Numbered from the stretch's first letter, positions 33,718-44,935 are shown. The stretch: DNA of 64,000 bases from Eutreptiella sp. 'Long Island Sound 2002' (GCA_964036045.1 OZ038388.1:8251223-8315222); one strand, 5' to 3'. Numbers and translations are program-made. The notes: generated by a model from the letters alone, not told the origin.

Positions 33718-33816
33718 ATGGACCTAGAGCAGAGCACTCCCGCCCAAGCTGAAAGCAGCCTTGAAGGGACCAATGGTCTCTTCAAGAAAAAGAGTTTCAA
33801 GAAGACTATCAAGAAG
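33718..33816 (+). CDS. Exon 1 of a Cys-rich protein gene, unknown function
   Basis: ATG at 33718 opens 33 codons: an acidic/Gln-rich start (MDLEQSTPAQAESSLEG) and a Lys-rich end (FKKKSFKKTIKK). The exon closes on AAG|GTGTCT, a standard donor, in phase 0. The downstream acceptor at 34617-34618 is also phase 0. No signal peptide is apparent, so a further upstream exon is possible (an AG acceptor, TGTGCAG, lies just before at 33708-33714). The exon is inferred from its frame, splice site and position, not from homology. Confidence 0.5.
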
Positions 33817-34618
33817 GTGTCTCCTTTCCACTCCCCGACTCTACCACACTCTCCCTGATCACAGCCGGCTGGGTGTGTGCGTGGAAGGAACAGTGGGTGC
33901 TGGATTCATGTTCGAACCCACCTCCTCTAGGTGCAATGGCCTGTCCGAGGTGAGACGAAGGGGCTGGTCTGGCAGACGCTGATCTTGCGATAGGAGCAGA
34001 GATCCCCTGAGAAACTCCTCACCTCACATCCCCTCATTGCTGCCTCTGTTCCTCCCTGCCTGCATCGGTGTATCCCCTCCTCTTTCCCTGAACCCCTGGG
34101 CCCCTCAGAGTGTAGTGCTGACTACCGGCCGATCCCCCCCCCCCCCCCGGAGTCGGCGAGGGGCCCAACGAGTCGGTGAAATTCATTGATGTGTTTTTTG
34201 TATATCGCATTGGCTCAGCATGCCATGTGGAGAGGGCATTCGCTTTGCTGGACCACATACTGATTCATGATCGTTTTCATATGAATGATGATATGTTGCA
34301 GCATTTGGCTTTCATGCCTAAAAAGGGGTCATGCGATAACGAGCGGTCGCAACAAGACAGCCTATGCAATCCACAGTGTTGAATGTTTGCCGGGAGTAAG
34401 GCACGAATCTGGCTGGCTTGTGGTTGGGGGTTTTATTGCCTCTGTGACTACTGGAAAATGACGTACCACCAGCAACCGGCTTGAGGCATGCGGCAGCGTG
34501 CAGCAGAATGCCGTAGTGGGGGCAATGTTTCCCCGGTCCCCCTATCCCTCATCCCCTCGACCACTCATTCCATCCATTTGGCCCCCGTATACTCCCATAC
34601 TAATGCCTTCCCTTTCAG

Positions 34619-35119
34619 GTTGGCAAGGCCGTAAACCCATGTCCCAACAAAGACTATCATGTGGACGTGAAGACGGAAGGGGGCGGAGAATTGTGCCTGA
34701 AAATGCGGATGAACAGCTGTGAGGCTGGTCTCGGCAAGGCCATGGGGGGGCTGGGGATCAAGAAGTTCAAGGAGGCGAGCAAGCTGAAGAAGGGTGGCTG
34801 CGGGTGCTCCAAGATGGACGATCAGACCAAAGCAGCGTTTGGGCTGTCAGACTACGATGCCTACCTCTGCAAGGCCCCCCTCCCTCCGGGACAGGTGGCT
34901 GTTCATATCGGGAGCAGCAAGAAGAATACCAAGACCGTCACGCCGTCCACGCCTGTGAGCTCCTGCACGAGCCCCTGTGGCAAGGGCTGCCGCCTCAATG
35001 AACATGACGCTGGGGACAATTTCGAGGTCACAGTGCAAAATGGGCAGGTGACTGCTCGGCGGCTGGACAGCAACGGGGGCTGGGGCATGGACTTGAAAGT
35101 CCCGTGCCAAGCCTCGTGA
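34619..35119 (+). CDS. Last exon of a Cys-rich protein gene, unknown function
   Basis: Begins after a pyrimidine-rich acceptor (CCCTTTCAG|GTTGGC) and runs 166 codons to TGA 35117-35119. It reads as a folded, secreted-looking protein with about twelve Cys (NPCPNKDYHVDVKTE, MRMNSCEAG, GGCGCSKM, YLCKAPLPP, SSCTSPCGKGCRL) and ends in DNFEVTVQNGQVTARRLD then GWGMDLKVPC. Spacing suggests disulfide-bonded beta structure. I do not recognise the family. Joined to 33718-33816 the minimum product is 199 residues. Confidence 0.7.
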   Translation, partial: VGKAVNPCPNKDYHVDVKTEGGGELCLKMRMNSCEAGLGKAMGGLGIKKFKEASKLKKGGCGCSKMDDQTKAAFGLSDYDAYLCKAPLPPGQVAVHIGSSKKNTKTVTPSTPVSSCTSPCGKGCRLNEHDAGDNFEVTVQNGQVTARRLDSNGGWGMDLKVPCQAS

Positions 35120-37340
35120 GTTCGCCACCTGCCTGGAAGAAGCTCAATCACCTTTCTGTATTGAATACCAAAATGCTCCATGAGCGAAGCGATGGTATAC
35201 CAGGCGTTTCTGTGCTGTGCGCACGATTTGCGGAGCTGAAAAATTAGGCTACAGACGGCGGACGGGGGGGGGGGGTGATGGTGATGGTGTGAGCGTACCT
35301 GAAACTGATTAGTGCGTCGTGGGCATTGTTTTGAGTCCATTTTCTGGGCCATCCTCCCCCCCCCCCCTGTGTATTCCGTCACGGAAGCCACTTGGAAGGG
35401 GCAGAGAGTGACTTGAACAGCACGTGGCCCCTGCAAATGAGTTGTCCCCCAGCAAACAAGTACCGAGCAGCACGCTGTAGCAACAGGTCTGCGGGCCTAT
35501 GGGCCTGACCCCGCGCTTCGGGCTGTGCTCTACTGTTGCCGTTGTGCATTGAGATGTGCCATGGCATGTCTCGGACATATATCACGGGGCTAGCGCCGGG
35601 AACAAACTTCATTGGTTCGGGCAAAGTAGCGCAGATCCGTCCACTCACCACTACTTCTTGGGTCCCCTTAGAAACAAAGTTTGAGCTCCTCCCGTGCATT
35701 GCTGCTGGAGGCATCTGGTGGGCACCAGCTGCTTCGTGGGAAATAGCGTTTCCAAGCTCTGTTCTTGCCTCCATCAATCCCCCCCCCCCTCCCAACTGCA
35801 ATTTGCATCTTGATTCATTTCCACTCTTCTTGAAGCTCTGTGCCTTTGAGTGGTTGCAATTCAGTAGTAGGCTCGAAACCACAAGTAATGTCGACAAGTA
35901 GTGTACCTGCAGAGCACTAGCCCCAAGTTTCTCTCCTTCTGATCACAGTTGTGCACGCGGTGCGCTCACAAGGAGCCTCCAGAGGTCTTGTACTGAGTGT
36001 CCCTCTTGCCCATCGTGCCACAGACCTAAAAGCCTCTGCGCACATGTGGCAGCCATTGCTGCGGCATACGCGCCATCACTGCAGCAGCAGCAGCAGCCAC
36101 CACAAATGCATCTGATCCAACAGCTGCAGCGGCGACTTTGCTGTTGCATTGGGATGCATCTATAAGGCGGCGGCACCCTCGGCATGCCCGCTTGCAACCG
36201 GGCTTGCCCACCCATGGCATGACTGGTGGGGCTGGCCCCACACAGACATACCGCGGGGAATCGGATGCTGCTTCCAGCCACTGCCCATGGTCCTCTACGG
36301 TGGGTCTGGCATTCATTTATGACATCCTTTTATAAAAGCCCCGTGTATCCCAATAGGCCTTGGCCCATGCTGCTGCCCGGCACTGCAACCAGACGTCTGT
36401 CTACATCCCACATGTGATTGTTTGTTGCCTGCCTGTGCACTGTGCGCACAGCGCAGGTGCTGTGCGCACACCTACAGAGTGGAGGCCTGGCAGCTGCATT
36501 TGGTTAAGGCGTGGGAGCTCTGTGAAGCACAGCAGGCACCCAGCATCACGCTCACGTCGGGTACAGTGTGTCCACACCGGCTACCGCCCGCTGCTGCCCA
36601 AGAGGGTATGGTTTCAGACCGGAGGTTTGATGCCTAGTTACACCACAATGTGTCAGTGGATGCCAGGGCAGACGTAGGAGTCAGGACTCCAGAATGCACT
36701 GTGTCCACGCTGTCTGTCCCGTTTCGCAAATATGTCGGTCCCTGTGACCTCTGTGCTGCACGCACATGGCCAATGTACCACCTCCTGTGCGTCAACTGCA
36801 CGCAGCAGCAGTATGTGATTTCTTACCTTGTGTGTTCCACCCACAAGGACGTGATATGGCATGCTGTACAGTGAGAGTTGCAGGTGCACATGTAAGCAGC
36901 GCCTGTGACCCCCTGCTCATCGGTGTGATATTGAGTCAGTGTGATATTGCTCACAGCACTCGGTGATGTCTGCCAGTACTGGAAGCAAACAAGCGACGAA
37001 ATTTGAGTTGAGCGATTTGTTGCACTTGTTAAGGTTTCGATCAGATTTAGTACGCACCCAAGAGGAAGAACTGTGATGACGTTGACTGGGCGTGACAATG
37101 TTGATGGCAGGGGGGGGGTTTCTGAGAAATCCGATAGCGTGGTGGGTTTTGATAGCGTGGGGGGTTTTGGAAACCCCCCCCCTCTTTTTTAGAAATTGTC
37201 TGTGGGGGGGTTTTAAGGGTGTTTTTCGATGTAGACACACCATTTCTGCAAAAATCTTTTTGGGTGGTATTCTTTTGGACTACACATCCAAAGTTTTGTC
37301 CTGGCCCCCAATGCAGGCACTTTTGATTTTGCCCCCTTTG
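35120..37340. other. No supported gene
   Basis: Holds the presumed 3' UTR of the Cys-rich gene, G and C runs (35265, 35357, 35785), a GCAGCAGCAG tract at 36082-36095, and poly-G/poly-C stretches around 37110-37210. A 172-codon minus-strand frame (35379-35897) has no motif or splice support. Confidence 0.45.
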
Positions 37341-37344
37341 CTAG

Positions 37345-37680
37345 GGACCCCCGAGAATGCAGGGGTGACGTAGCATTTCCGCCCTCTTTTGGGCCCCCGA
37401 GAAGGCAGGGGTGAGGTAGCGACTTCTGATTTTGTCCCCCTTTGTTTGGGGTGGTCCTTTAGGACCAAATTTTTTTTTTGTTAACGACCGCCCTTAAGGA
37501 CCCCCACAATGGGATTTTTTATAGGAGCCCGGCATGGGCCATTTTTGAACCCCTTTTCGGGACCCCCGAGAATGTAGGGGTTACGTAGCACTTCCGCCCA
37601 CTTGTGGGCCACCTTTGACTTTGTCCCCTTGTTTGGGGACCCCTGAGAACGCAGGGGTGACGTAGCACTTCCGCCCTTTT
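37345..37680 (+). repeat. Dispersed ~75-bp repeat, four imperfect units
   Basis: GGGACCCCCGAGAATGCAGG then GGTGACGTAGCACTTCCGCCC recurs near 37346, 37395, 37559 and 37637, and again near 63071 and 63121. The piece CTTCTGATTTTGTCCCCCTTTG at 37420 also recurs at 47895. Confidence 0.75.
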
Positions 37681-37684
37681 GTGG

Positions 37685-37980
37685 GGTTAGGGACTCGCAA
37701 TCCACGCTTTGTTGCGTGGCCCCTTGAGTTGGGGTTAGGGATTGTCAATCCACGCTTTGTTGCGTGGCCCCTTGAGTTGGGGTTAGGGATTGTCAATCCA
37801 CGCTTTGTTGTGTGGCCCCTTGAGTTGGGGTTAGGGACTCTCAATCCACGCTTTGTTGCGTGGCCCCTTGAGTTGGGGTTAGGGATTGTCAATCCACGCT
37901 TTGTTGTGTGGCCCCTTGAGTTGGGGTGAGGGATTTTCCATCCATGCTTTGTAGCGTGGCCCCTTGAGTTGGGGTTAGTG
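37685..37980 (+). repeat. 48-bp tandem repeat, six units
   Basis: Unit TTGGGGTTAGGGATTGTCAA then TCCACGCTTTGTTGCGTGGC and CCCTTGAG. Each unit carries the stem CCACGC-TTTGTT-GCGTGG; variant units with GTGTGG keep pairing through a G-U wobble. The GGGGTTAGGG piece is telomere-like but is only part of a 48-bp unit. Confidence 0.9.
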
Positions 37981-40140
37981 GATGCAGGGGGGCACCATCT
38001 GTTTCCTAGCACCCTATGCGGTGATTCAGACGCGGGCACCCCTCCCAAAGACAGCTAGCCCGCAGACCCTCTATAATATGGCGACCCACCACCCACCCAC
38101 ACCCACACACATCCCCACTCAACTCGGATCCCCGGTTAACTCCACCGGGCTAAGCGTAGGTCGCTCAAACGAAAGGTGGTGGTATCGATACTTGGATTGG
38201 GCATGCCTGTAGGCGGGCGGTGGCAGCTGTGCGTCAAGGGCATCCTTTCTGCGGAAAACGCCAAGTTGAGTAGGCAGTGGAGGCCCCCTCGCTGCCGCAA
38301 GCACCACCAGCTGTGAAAGCACCAATACACACACAACACATGGGGCAATACAATGATGATGGGCTCGTTGAACTAATAATGTGGAGCTGGCCCGGCGGAA
38401 GCCACGGAGCCACCACCCCACTTCCATGGTGGTCCTGCCGCAGCGAGCCAGGTTCTGGCCTAAAGTGCATATTGCAGTGGTCGAGGGGCAACACAGGGAC
38501 GCACCCCTGGCACCCCTAGCCTGCACCGTGGGCCTCACCAATGGGGAGTGACCCGACCCAAGGACGCCAGTGTGGCCATACAGGCTCAAGCGGTGGACGT
38601 GGTGAAAATGGTGAAACCCCACCCACACCCATACCCACACCCACCTACATGCATACATCTCTGCTCCCCTCTATCTGATTTGAGGTATGATCGTTGCCGT
38701 ACAATCGACAGTCAACGAGCCAAGAACGTTGCTATTTGGTCTTCAAGTATTCCCTGTGACACCATGACGTTGGAACAGGCTGACTCAACAAAACTGACCA
38801 TATAACAGTATATGTATGCACAGACACCCTCGCGAAATACGCCCTCTGCAAACCCCTCATTTTGCGTCCCTGTTACCTCAGGTTTTGGAATTGTTGTGTC
38901 AAGCGTGTTGAAGTTGTTGGTTGGGGAAAATGGTTATAAGATCAATGGGGTCTGACAGGGAGGCTACATGTTGTAATGGAAGTACACTGGCTCTCATCAC
39001 ATTCCTGCTGGTGTGCATTTGTTCAAGCACAGTGTCCATGTGTCTTTGGAAACTTTTCTGTGCTTGCACAACTGCAGGGCCGAGGTACTGGTGATTCCAA
39101 AGTGCAAAGGATTGTAAGTGAGCCACTGAGTAGCCATATTCCCTGCCCCGAATCCACAATATGGCTTTGTTAAAAGGCGGCCATTCCCGTCCCAGTATTA
39201 AACTTGAAAGTGCACGACAATTGCTGGTGCGCCAAGCTGGTGGGTCCAAATGAACTTGGATGGTACAACATGACCTTGGGCCAGAGCTCCCGGGCAGTGA
39301 TTGTGCAAGTGGAGGTGGCAAAGGGTGCACGAAGGGGGAGTTATCCCCTGAAGGAGGGAACGGGATGTTGAGGAAAAAGGCTCATGCATGCAATTTCCAC
39401 CCAGTCAAGGGAACAGAGGTGCGCATTTAGGGGGAGTGCCAGTGCGCCGGGCGCGTGCCGGGCATCTTTTTGGCCACTTTTGATATGGTGCCCTAATCCA
39501 CCTTTTTGCATGGCCCTTTTCTGGTTGGGGATATGGACTGGCCCCTTTTCGGTTGAGGATACCCACCCGCAGAAAGCGGTGCTTTCATGTCGGGCACCAA
39601 AGGGTGTTTGGAGGCGGTTTGGCGTCAAAGCGTTGCCCGTGTTCGCAAATATCTTAAACATGTTGTACAAAAAATTTGCCGGGCTAACAGGTTGAATCCT
39701 TTCAACTATTGTCCCCATTTTCCATTCTTTGTGGCACATTTCTTGGACTCCATGCCCGCTAGTTCCATTGGTGGCATCTGGAGTGCTGACCTGTGGAATT
39801 CTAAGTATAAGTTGTATTGTTACAAGGTAACTGTTGCTGTTGATATGTCGGGATAGTTAATACAAAAGTAGCACACCGGGCAAACACCTGGTAAACACCC
39901 TCTCTCTGGAACCCCCATCTCACGCTGCGCTCTTGAAACAGTGCTCCTTGGACGCTGGGAAACTGGAGAAGGTTGTGAAACTTCCAAGAGCCTAGTAGGC
40001 CTGCTACACACAACGTTGACAAATACGGCCACAGAAGCGAGGGGCCAACATTTGTGTACCTTTGTAGAGTGCATGTACCCCCCCGCAACGCGGTGACTAG
40101 GCCATGCCGTAGATTGATGCATTTGTAGCCACTAGAGCGC
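37981..40140. other. No supported gene
   Basis: Contains (ACCC/ACAC) simple repeats at 38085-38115 and 38618-38648. A minus-strand frame at 38899-39330 (143 codons, e.g. WNHQYLGPAVVQAQKSFQ) reads more protein-like than its surroundings but has no recognised motif. Confidence 0.4.
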
Positions 40141-40146
40141 CCAAGC

Positions 40147-40280
40147 AATGGTGGACCATTCTGAATCTGTTTGCTGGTGTCAGATTCGCCCCTAGGGCTT
40201 GAATCTGGCTAGTAATCAATGGGATTCAATGAGTTTGTCCAAAATGTCTGGTGGTCAACACACGCGCATGTGTGCTCGTC
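40147..40280 (+). repeat. Dispersed ~130-bp repeat, copy 1
   Basis: ACCATTCTGAATCTGTTTGC then TGGTGTCAGA, GGGCTTGAA, CTGGCT, GTCAACACACGCG aligns along its whole length with 46255-46385 (about 85% by eye). It lies just upstream of the metallochaperone gene. Confidence 0.8.
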
Positions 40281-40381
40281 ATTTGTCTGTTGGAGAAATC
40301 AGGGTGTGCAGAACCTGCGGGGTCTGACATTGCAACAGCACACCCAATTTACCCAGTCTCTGCTGTGCACAAACCTGCCTC

Positions 40382-41761
40382 ATGCCACTTGGCTTGATAG
40401 ATATCTTAGTCTCTGGGATGATGGAGACCCAGCGTGCTCCAATTCCAGTAATGCTCTTGTCTGGATTCCTGGGGGCCGGCAAAACATCTTGCCTCCTGAA
40501 CCTCCTTACAAATTCTGGCGGTTTCCGAATTGGTATCATTGTGAACGACATGGCAGCACTGAACGTCGATGCATCACTCATCGCACAGAGCCCTGGCTCA
40601 CGTGAGCGCAACGTGGTGCGGTTGCAGAACGGCTGCGCCTGCTGCGATATTCAAAACGAGCTCATTGAAGCGCTTGTCCGTCTTGGGCGAGCCGACCAAT
40701 TCGATGTCATCGTGGTCGAGCTCTCGGGGGTGGCTGACCCCGCTGCAGTGCGGAGTAGTTTCGAGGCGGAGCTGCGAACTGACCCCTCTTTTGGCGTAGA
40801 GCTTTCTCGCATTGTCACACTTGTCGATGCGTCCTGCTTCCGATCATACCTGGACACTGCCGACCAAGTTGATGCCGGTGACGGCCGCCGTCGGGCGCTG
40901 TCACAGCTGCTAGTGGTCCAAGTAGAGGCAGCAAACATCGTTGCACTGAACAAGCGGGATCTTGTTGCCGCCGAGGAGCTTGCAGTGGTGCAGGAGCTCG
41001 TGGGGAAGCTAAATCCCCTGGCGCATATCGAGGAATGTGCCTTCGGGGCCCTGCCACTTAGCACGGTCTTGGGTGAGACAGCAGCTTCGCCACAGCAAGT
41101 GCACGGCCGCACCAGCGACCGCACAGATCATAGCCATGCGCACAGCCATGACAAAGGCTGCTCCGGTTCGGCGTGCACCGACCCGTCGCATGCCCGCGCC
41201 GCTGGCACGCCAGTGGGCGTGTCAGAGCAGTACGGCATCACGTCCTTTGTGTATCGCGGGAACCTGCCGTTTGATGCGGCGAGGCTGGCGAGCCTGTTGC
41301 ACAAATGGCGTCTCGAGCCCCGGGCAGCGGCTGCCCCCAACTCCGCGGGAGTCGGGACGAGCCCCTTCGGCAGCGTCCTGCGCTCAAAGGGCTGGTGTTG
41401 GCTTGCGGTGCGCCCTGCGGTCCGTGGGTATTGGAGCCACGCGGGGAAAGTGGTCGAGCTGAGCGACGGCGGGGAATGGGCCCCGAGGGAGTCTGGCGGT
41501 GCTCAGGAGGCAGACTGCAAAGGCAGCCCATCCGCTGGGCAGGAGATCGTTTTCATCGGCATTGGTATGGACCAGCCTGCGATCACCGCTGCTCTCGACG
41601 ACTGTTTGCTGAGAAGCGGCGCTGAACAGGACGCGTTTCGCGTTGAGTGGGAGAAGCTGCAAGCAGCCCCACGGCGTAGGCGCATGAAGGTGTCGCTCTC
41701 GCCGGCGGTCGCCGACAGCATCATCACGTACATCTACAAGGACGAGGCAGGCCGCAGTTGA
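40382..41761 (+). CDS. CobW/COG0523 metallochaperone GTPase
   Basis: A 459-codon intronless G3E-type GTPase, close to normal family length. N-terminal GTPase domain: Walker A SGFLGAGKTS (residues about 27-36), the metal-binding LQNGCACC (CxCC, about residue 87-90), the switch-like VVELSGVADP and the base-recognition ALNKRDLV. A His/Cys-rich insert (DHSHAHSHDKGCSGSAC) precedes the CobW C-terminal domain (SFVYRGNLPFDAARL, SKGWCWLAVRP). These proteins use GTP to hand metal, zinc in characterised eukaryotic members, to client enzymes. The His-rich loop suggests zinc or another divalent metal as cargo. The Met at about 40424 would also suit as start, as it gives a short lead before the first strand. 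It ends at TGA 41759-41761, followed at once by TAA. Confidence 0.93.
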   Translation: MPLGLIDILVSGMMETQRAPIPVMLLSGFLGAGKTSCLLNLLTNSGGFRIGIIVNDMAALNVDASLIAQSPGSRERNVVRLQNGCACCDIQNELIEALVRLGRADQFDVIVVELSGVADPAAVRSSFEAELRTDPSFGVELSRIVTLVDASCFRSYLDTADQVDAGDGRRRALSQLLVVQVEAANIVALNKRDLVAAEELAVVQELVGKLNPLAHIEECAFGALPLSTVLGETAASPQQVHGRTSDRTDHSHAHSHDKGCSGSACTDPSHARAAGTPVGVSEQYGITSFVYRGNLPFDAARLASLLHKWRLEPRAAAAPNSAGVGTSPFGSVLRSKGWCWLAVRPAVRGYWSHAGKVVELSDGGEWAPRESGGAQEADCKGSPSAGQEIVFIGIGMDQPAITAALDDCLLRSGAEQDAFRVEWEKLQAAPRRRRMKVSLSPAVADSIITYIYKDEAGRS

Positions 41762-44456
41762 TAAATCCTGGACTGGTGCCCTCCACTCCCCATCAATTGT
41801 GCTGTGGGGGTCTGCCAGTGCCGTTCGCCCGGAGACGGGTGGAACGGATACCGGCGGGATTGCACCGGGCCACATTTTGTACTCTCCAATCAGCCGTGAT
41901 GGCGGATGTTGTGTTGCCGAGCAGACAATGTGCCCAGGACAAAGTCCCCAACGTGTCGGATACTGATGGCATGTGCGATGCAGAGGCGGCAGGAGGTGGG
42001 AGATGCTGGAAGAGACGATGAGGGATTGCTGACTGAGATCCCTCACATACCCACACAACCCATACATTTCTGAGATGGCCTTTTCCCACAGATTTCAAGA
42101 AATATACACTTACCCCCCCTTATGTGATGGCATGTTTGCACATCAAAGCAAAACTTGTAAAAATTCCCAACAAGTGCCGAAACGCACAAAGTTGGCACAT
42201 TATGAATGCCCCCGAGAGATACTGGATGCTCTCAGTGAGCAACTGGATCCCTTGCAAGCTTGAGCGGAGGCAGATCCGGATGCTGTGCGCGGAGGAAACT
42301 CTGTGGTGGATGGTCATGAGGCCGCCAGGCAAGGAGCAGGGCGTTTGCAATCCTTTCCGTCCTCTTTGAGGGGGGGAGAATCTGGCAGTTGATATGGGGG
42401 GAGTTTCATTTGCGGGGTGGGAGGCTGATGCTGCTGTAGCGACCTGTGTCTGCTTTCCAGGACTGCGCACCGTCTGACGGCCCACATCCTACATTTTGAA
42501 GCAACAGCGCGCTCCCATCTGATGCCGTGGTAGCACATTAAAAGCACCGCTGGATTATCTTCTTGTTTGTTGCCAAGAACCCTGAGGCTGCCAGTCCCTG
42601 CACAGGGGAGGGGGGGGGGGGCTTTCAAGCCGGTGTGGATTGGGGGGGGGGGGGGGGCTAGGAAACAGGCTCGAAACGCCAGACCTGTTTTGTTTGCATT
42701 GAAATTCGTTCAGAACAGAGTTTTGGAGAAAAATGGGGATGAACCGGATTTGCGTAAGTTTTGTGTTGAATCACTTTTTTGGAACAATTTCAGACGTCCC
42801 GAGATGTATTGTGCACGAGACAACTGCCATCAGTGCCAGCAAAATGGCCCATCAGACCTCATTGAACGTCAAAAGGGCCCGCGGTCCATTGCAACTCCGA
42901 GGGAGGGGGGCCCTTTGAGCCTGCTTCCGAGAACACCCCCCCCCCCCCCCGAAATCCGGCTCCAAAGGGCTGGGTCCATCAAACAGAGCCGTGAAACGGG
43001 GCAAGTCCTGGGGTTCCACTGGCACAACCATAACACCAACGGACTCACCGGGAGTCAGTGGTACAAGTGGTGAGAGGCCGATTGGCGCCGCCAGCTACAG
43101 ACCACCAAATCCCACGGCTTCATGCCACCCCCACTGTTTTCAGTGCCAACTCACCCCCCGCCCCCCCAAATCCTGTAATCGGTCTTCACAGAGGGGGCGT
43201 CGGCCTCCGCCATTGGCCACAGGTCCGTCCAGAAAGGCACCCCTTGCCAACTGTGGACTGACCGTATCCAACGGTGGCTCTTGGGCCCTGGGGGTGCCCG
43301 TCCCCGGGGTCGGTTCCCCCGATGAGGCCTCCTAACAACCACTTTGATTCCCTCTCCCCTCCCTCCCGTCCCTTTTGCGCCCAGCGCCTCGTCTAGCGGG
43401 CGCGCTCTGCCCTCCCAACTATTGCTGAAGAGGGTGGATAAACACAATCAACTCAGGGGGATGCTTGTCCGCGTTTTGTGAGCCCCAGTGCCTACATGAA
43501 CATCAAATGCATCTGAACAGCCCATGGCATTCATAGTTTGTGTGAGGACTGATTTGGCCATGAGGGCATTTGTAGCATGTTTTGCCCCACGCTTTTGATC
43601 ATATTGCACCATGTCTGGGATGAAGCCCAGTTGCCTGCTGTACAGCACCCGGTCCACTGCGGAGAACAATGGCTAGTATTACTACTGGCCCCTCCCCAAA
43701 CGCGATGAATATTTGGCAATCCAATGTGACCGCGATGGGGAGACTGTGTTCATGTTCACGGCATTGAGCCACAAACGGCATTCTTCAGCGTTTCTGTGCC
43801 TCACCACCGCGGGAGATGACACTCGTGCTGCGCAGGTGATGCAACCCGCATGCGCGCACCCGCACCGCGGGTGTGCCATGCCCATGTGTGTTCGTATGGC
43901 ACATATGCTGTGGGGCCCTCTTGTACTGAGCAGTACTCTTCAGATGCGCCAGTGCTCGGCCATTACAAGTCTACGGTGAGTGTGATGGGGCACAAGGGTT
44001 GCTACCGCGCCAGAATTTGTCTGGCATGGGCCATACCCCAGGCGGAGTTGCATGGTCCATACATGACTGCAAACATCGCCACTTTTGAATGCCACTTTGA
44101 TGTTCGCCTCGAGGTTGATAGTGATACGGCAAGGAACCAGGTCGTGGGCTGAAAGGCCTGGGCACTGTGTGACACAATAAACGGCCACGCAAGCTCCTCT
44201 GGCTACACACTTGAAGTGGTCTCAGGGTGGTCCTTTCTCGGGGCCCTGAAAATCCCCTGGATCCGATGTCTAGGGCAAATAGCTTTCCCACATCAGCGGC
44301 GGCAATGCGCCACACCAACACCTGCCATGGTGTTATGTGGGAATGGTGACCAGCCATATGCAGAGGTGCAGCATGTGGACCCACTTCACTGGACAATACA
44401 ATAGATATAATCACAGGGGGCTTATGTTGTCTGCTTGCATGCACTCTTTGGGTTAA
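41762..44456. other. No supported gene; repeat fragments
   Basis: 3' UTR of the GTPase gene, then G runs (42606, 42642), copies of a dispersed repeat on both strands at 42975-43320, and at 43450-43680 (minus strand) a segment similar to 60600-60790. The + frame 43850-44152 is uninterrupted for 100 codons but is unrecognised. Confidence 0.45.
42975..43320. repeat. Dispersed repeat in inverted arrangement
   Basis: The plus strand at 42985-43035 has GAAACGGGGCAAGTCCTGGG then GTTCCACTGGCACAACCATA, as at 55258 and 55908. The minus strand of 43150-43310 matches 55095-55250 (CAACGGTGGC, GGCCCTGGGGGTGC, CCTCTGTGAAGACCGAT). The two halves of the family therefore face each other here. Confidence 0.65.
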
Positions 44457-44935
44457 CGTCTGAAAACGGCCGAAATGGCCGAAAATAATAAATCTACCGC
44501 CCTCCCAAAATGGCCAAAAATGGCCGAAAATAATAAATCTACTGCCCTCCGAAAACGGCCAAAATGGCAGAAAACAATAAATCTACCGCCCTTCGAAAAC
44601 GGCCAGAATGGCCGAAAATGATAAATCTGCCGCCCTCCGAAAACGGCCAAAATGGCCGAAAACAATAAATCTACCGCCCTTCGAAAACGGCCAGAATGGC
44701 CGAAAATGATAAATCTGCCGCCCTCCGAAAACGGCCAAAATGGCCGAAAATAATAAATCTACCGCCCTCCCAAAATGGCCAAAAATGGCCAAAAGTAATA
44801 AATCTACCACCCTCCAAAAACGGCCAGAATGGCCGAAATAATAAATGTGCCGCCCTTCGAAAACGGCCAGAATGGCCGAAAATGATAAATCTGCCGCCCT
44901 CCGAAAATGGCCAAAATGGCCGAAAATAATGAAGT
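44457..44935 (+). repeat. 44-bp tandem repeat, about eleven units
   Basis: Unit GAAAACGGCCAAAATGGCCG then AAAATAATAAATCTACCGCC and CTCC. Two unit types differ at AAAATGG/AGAATGG and ATAAT/ATGAT and partly alternate. CGGCCAAAATGGCCG is a near-palindrome in each unit. Confidence 0.93.

Noticed and set aside
35379-35897. 172-codon minus-strand frame
   Set aside because: No domain, no splice sites, and low-complexity Gly run from a C tract.
37685-37980. Internal telomere array from GGGGTTAGGG
   Set aside because: The telomere-like piece is 10 bases of a 48-bp unit with unrelated sequence between.
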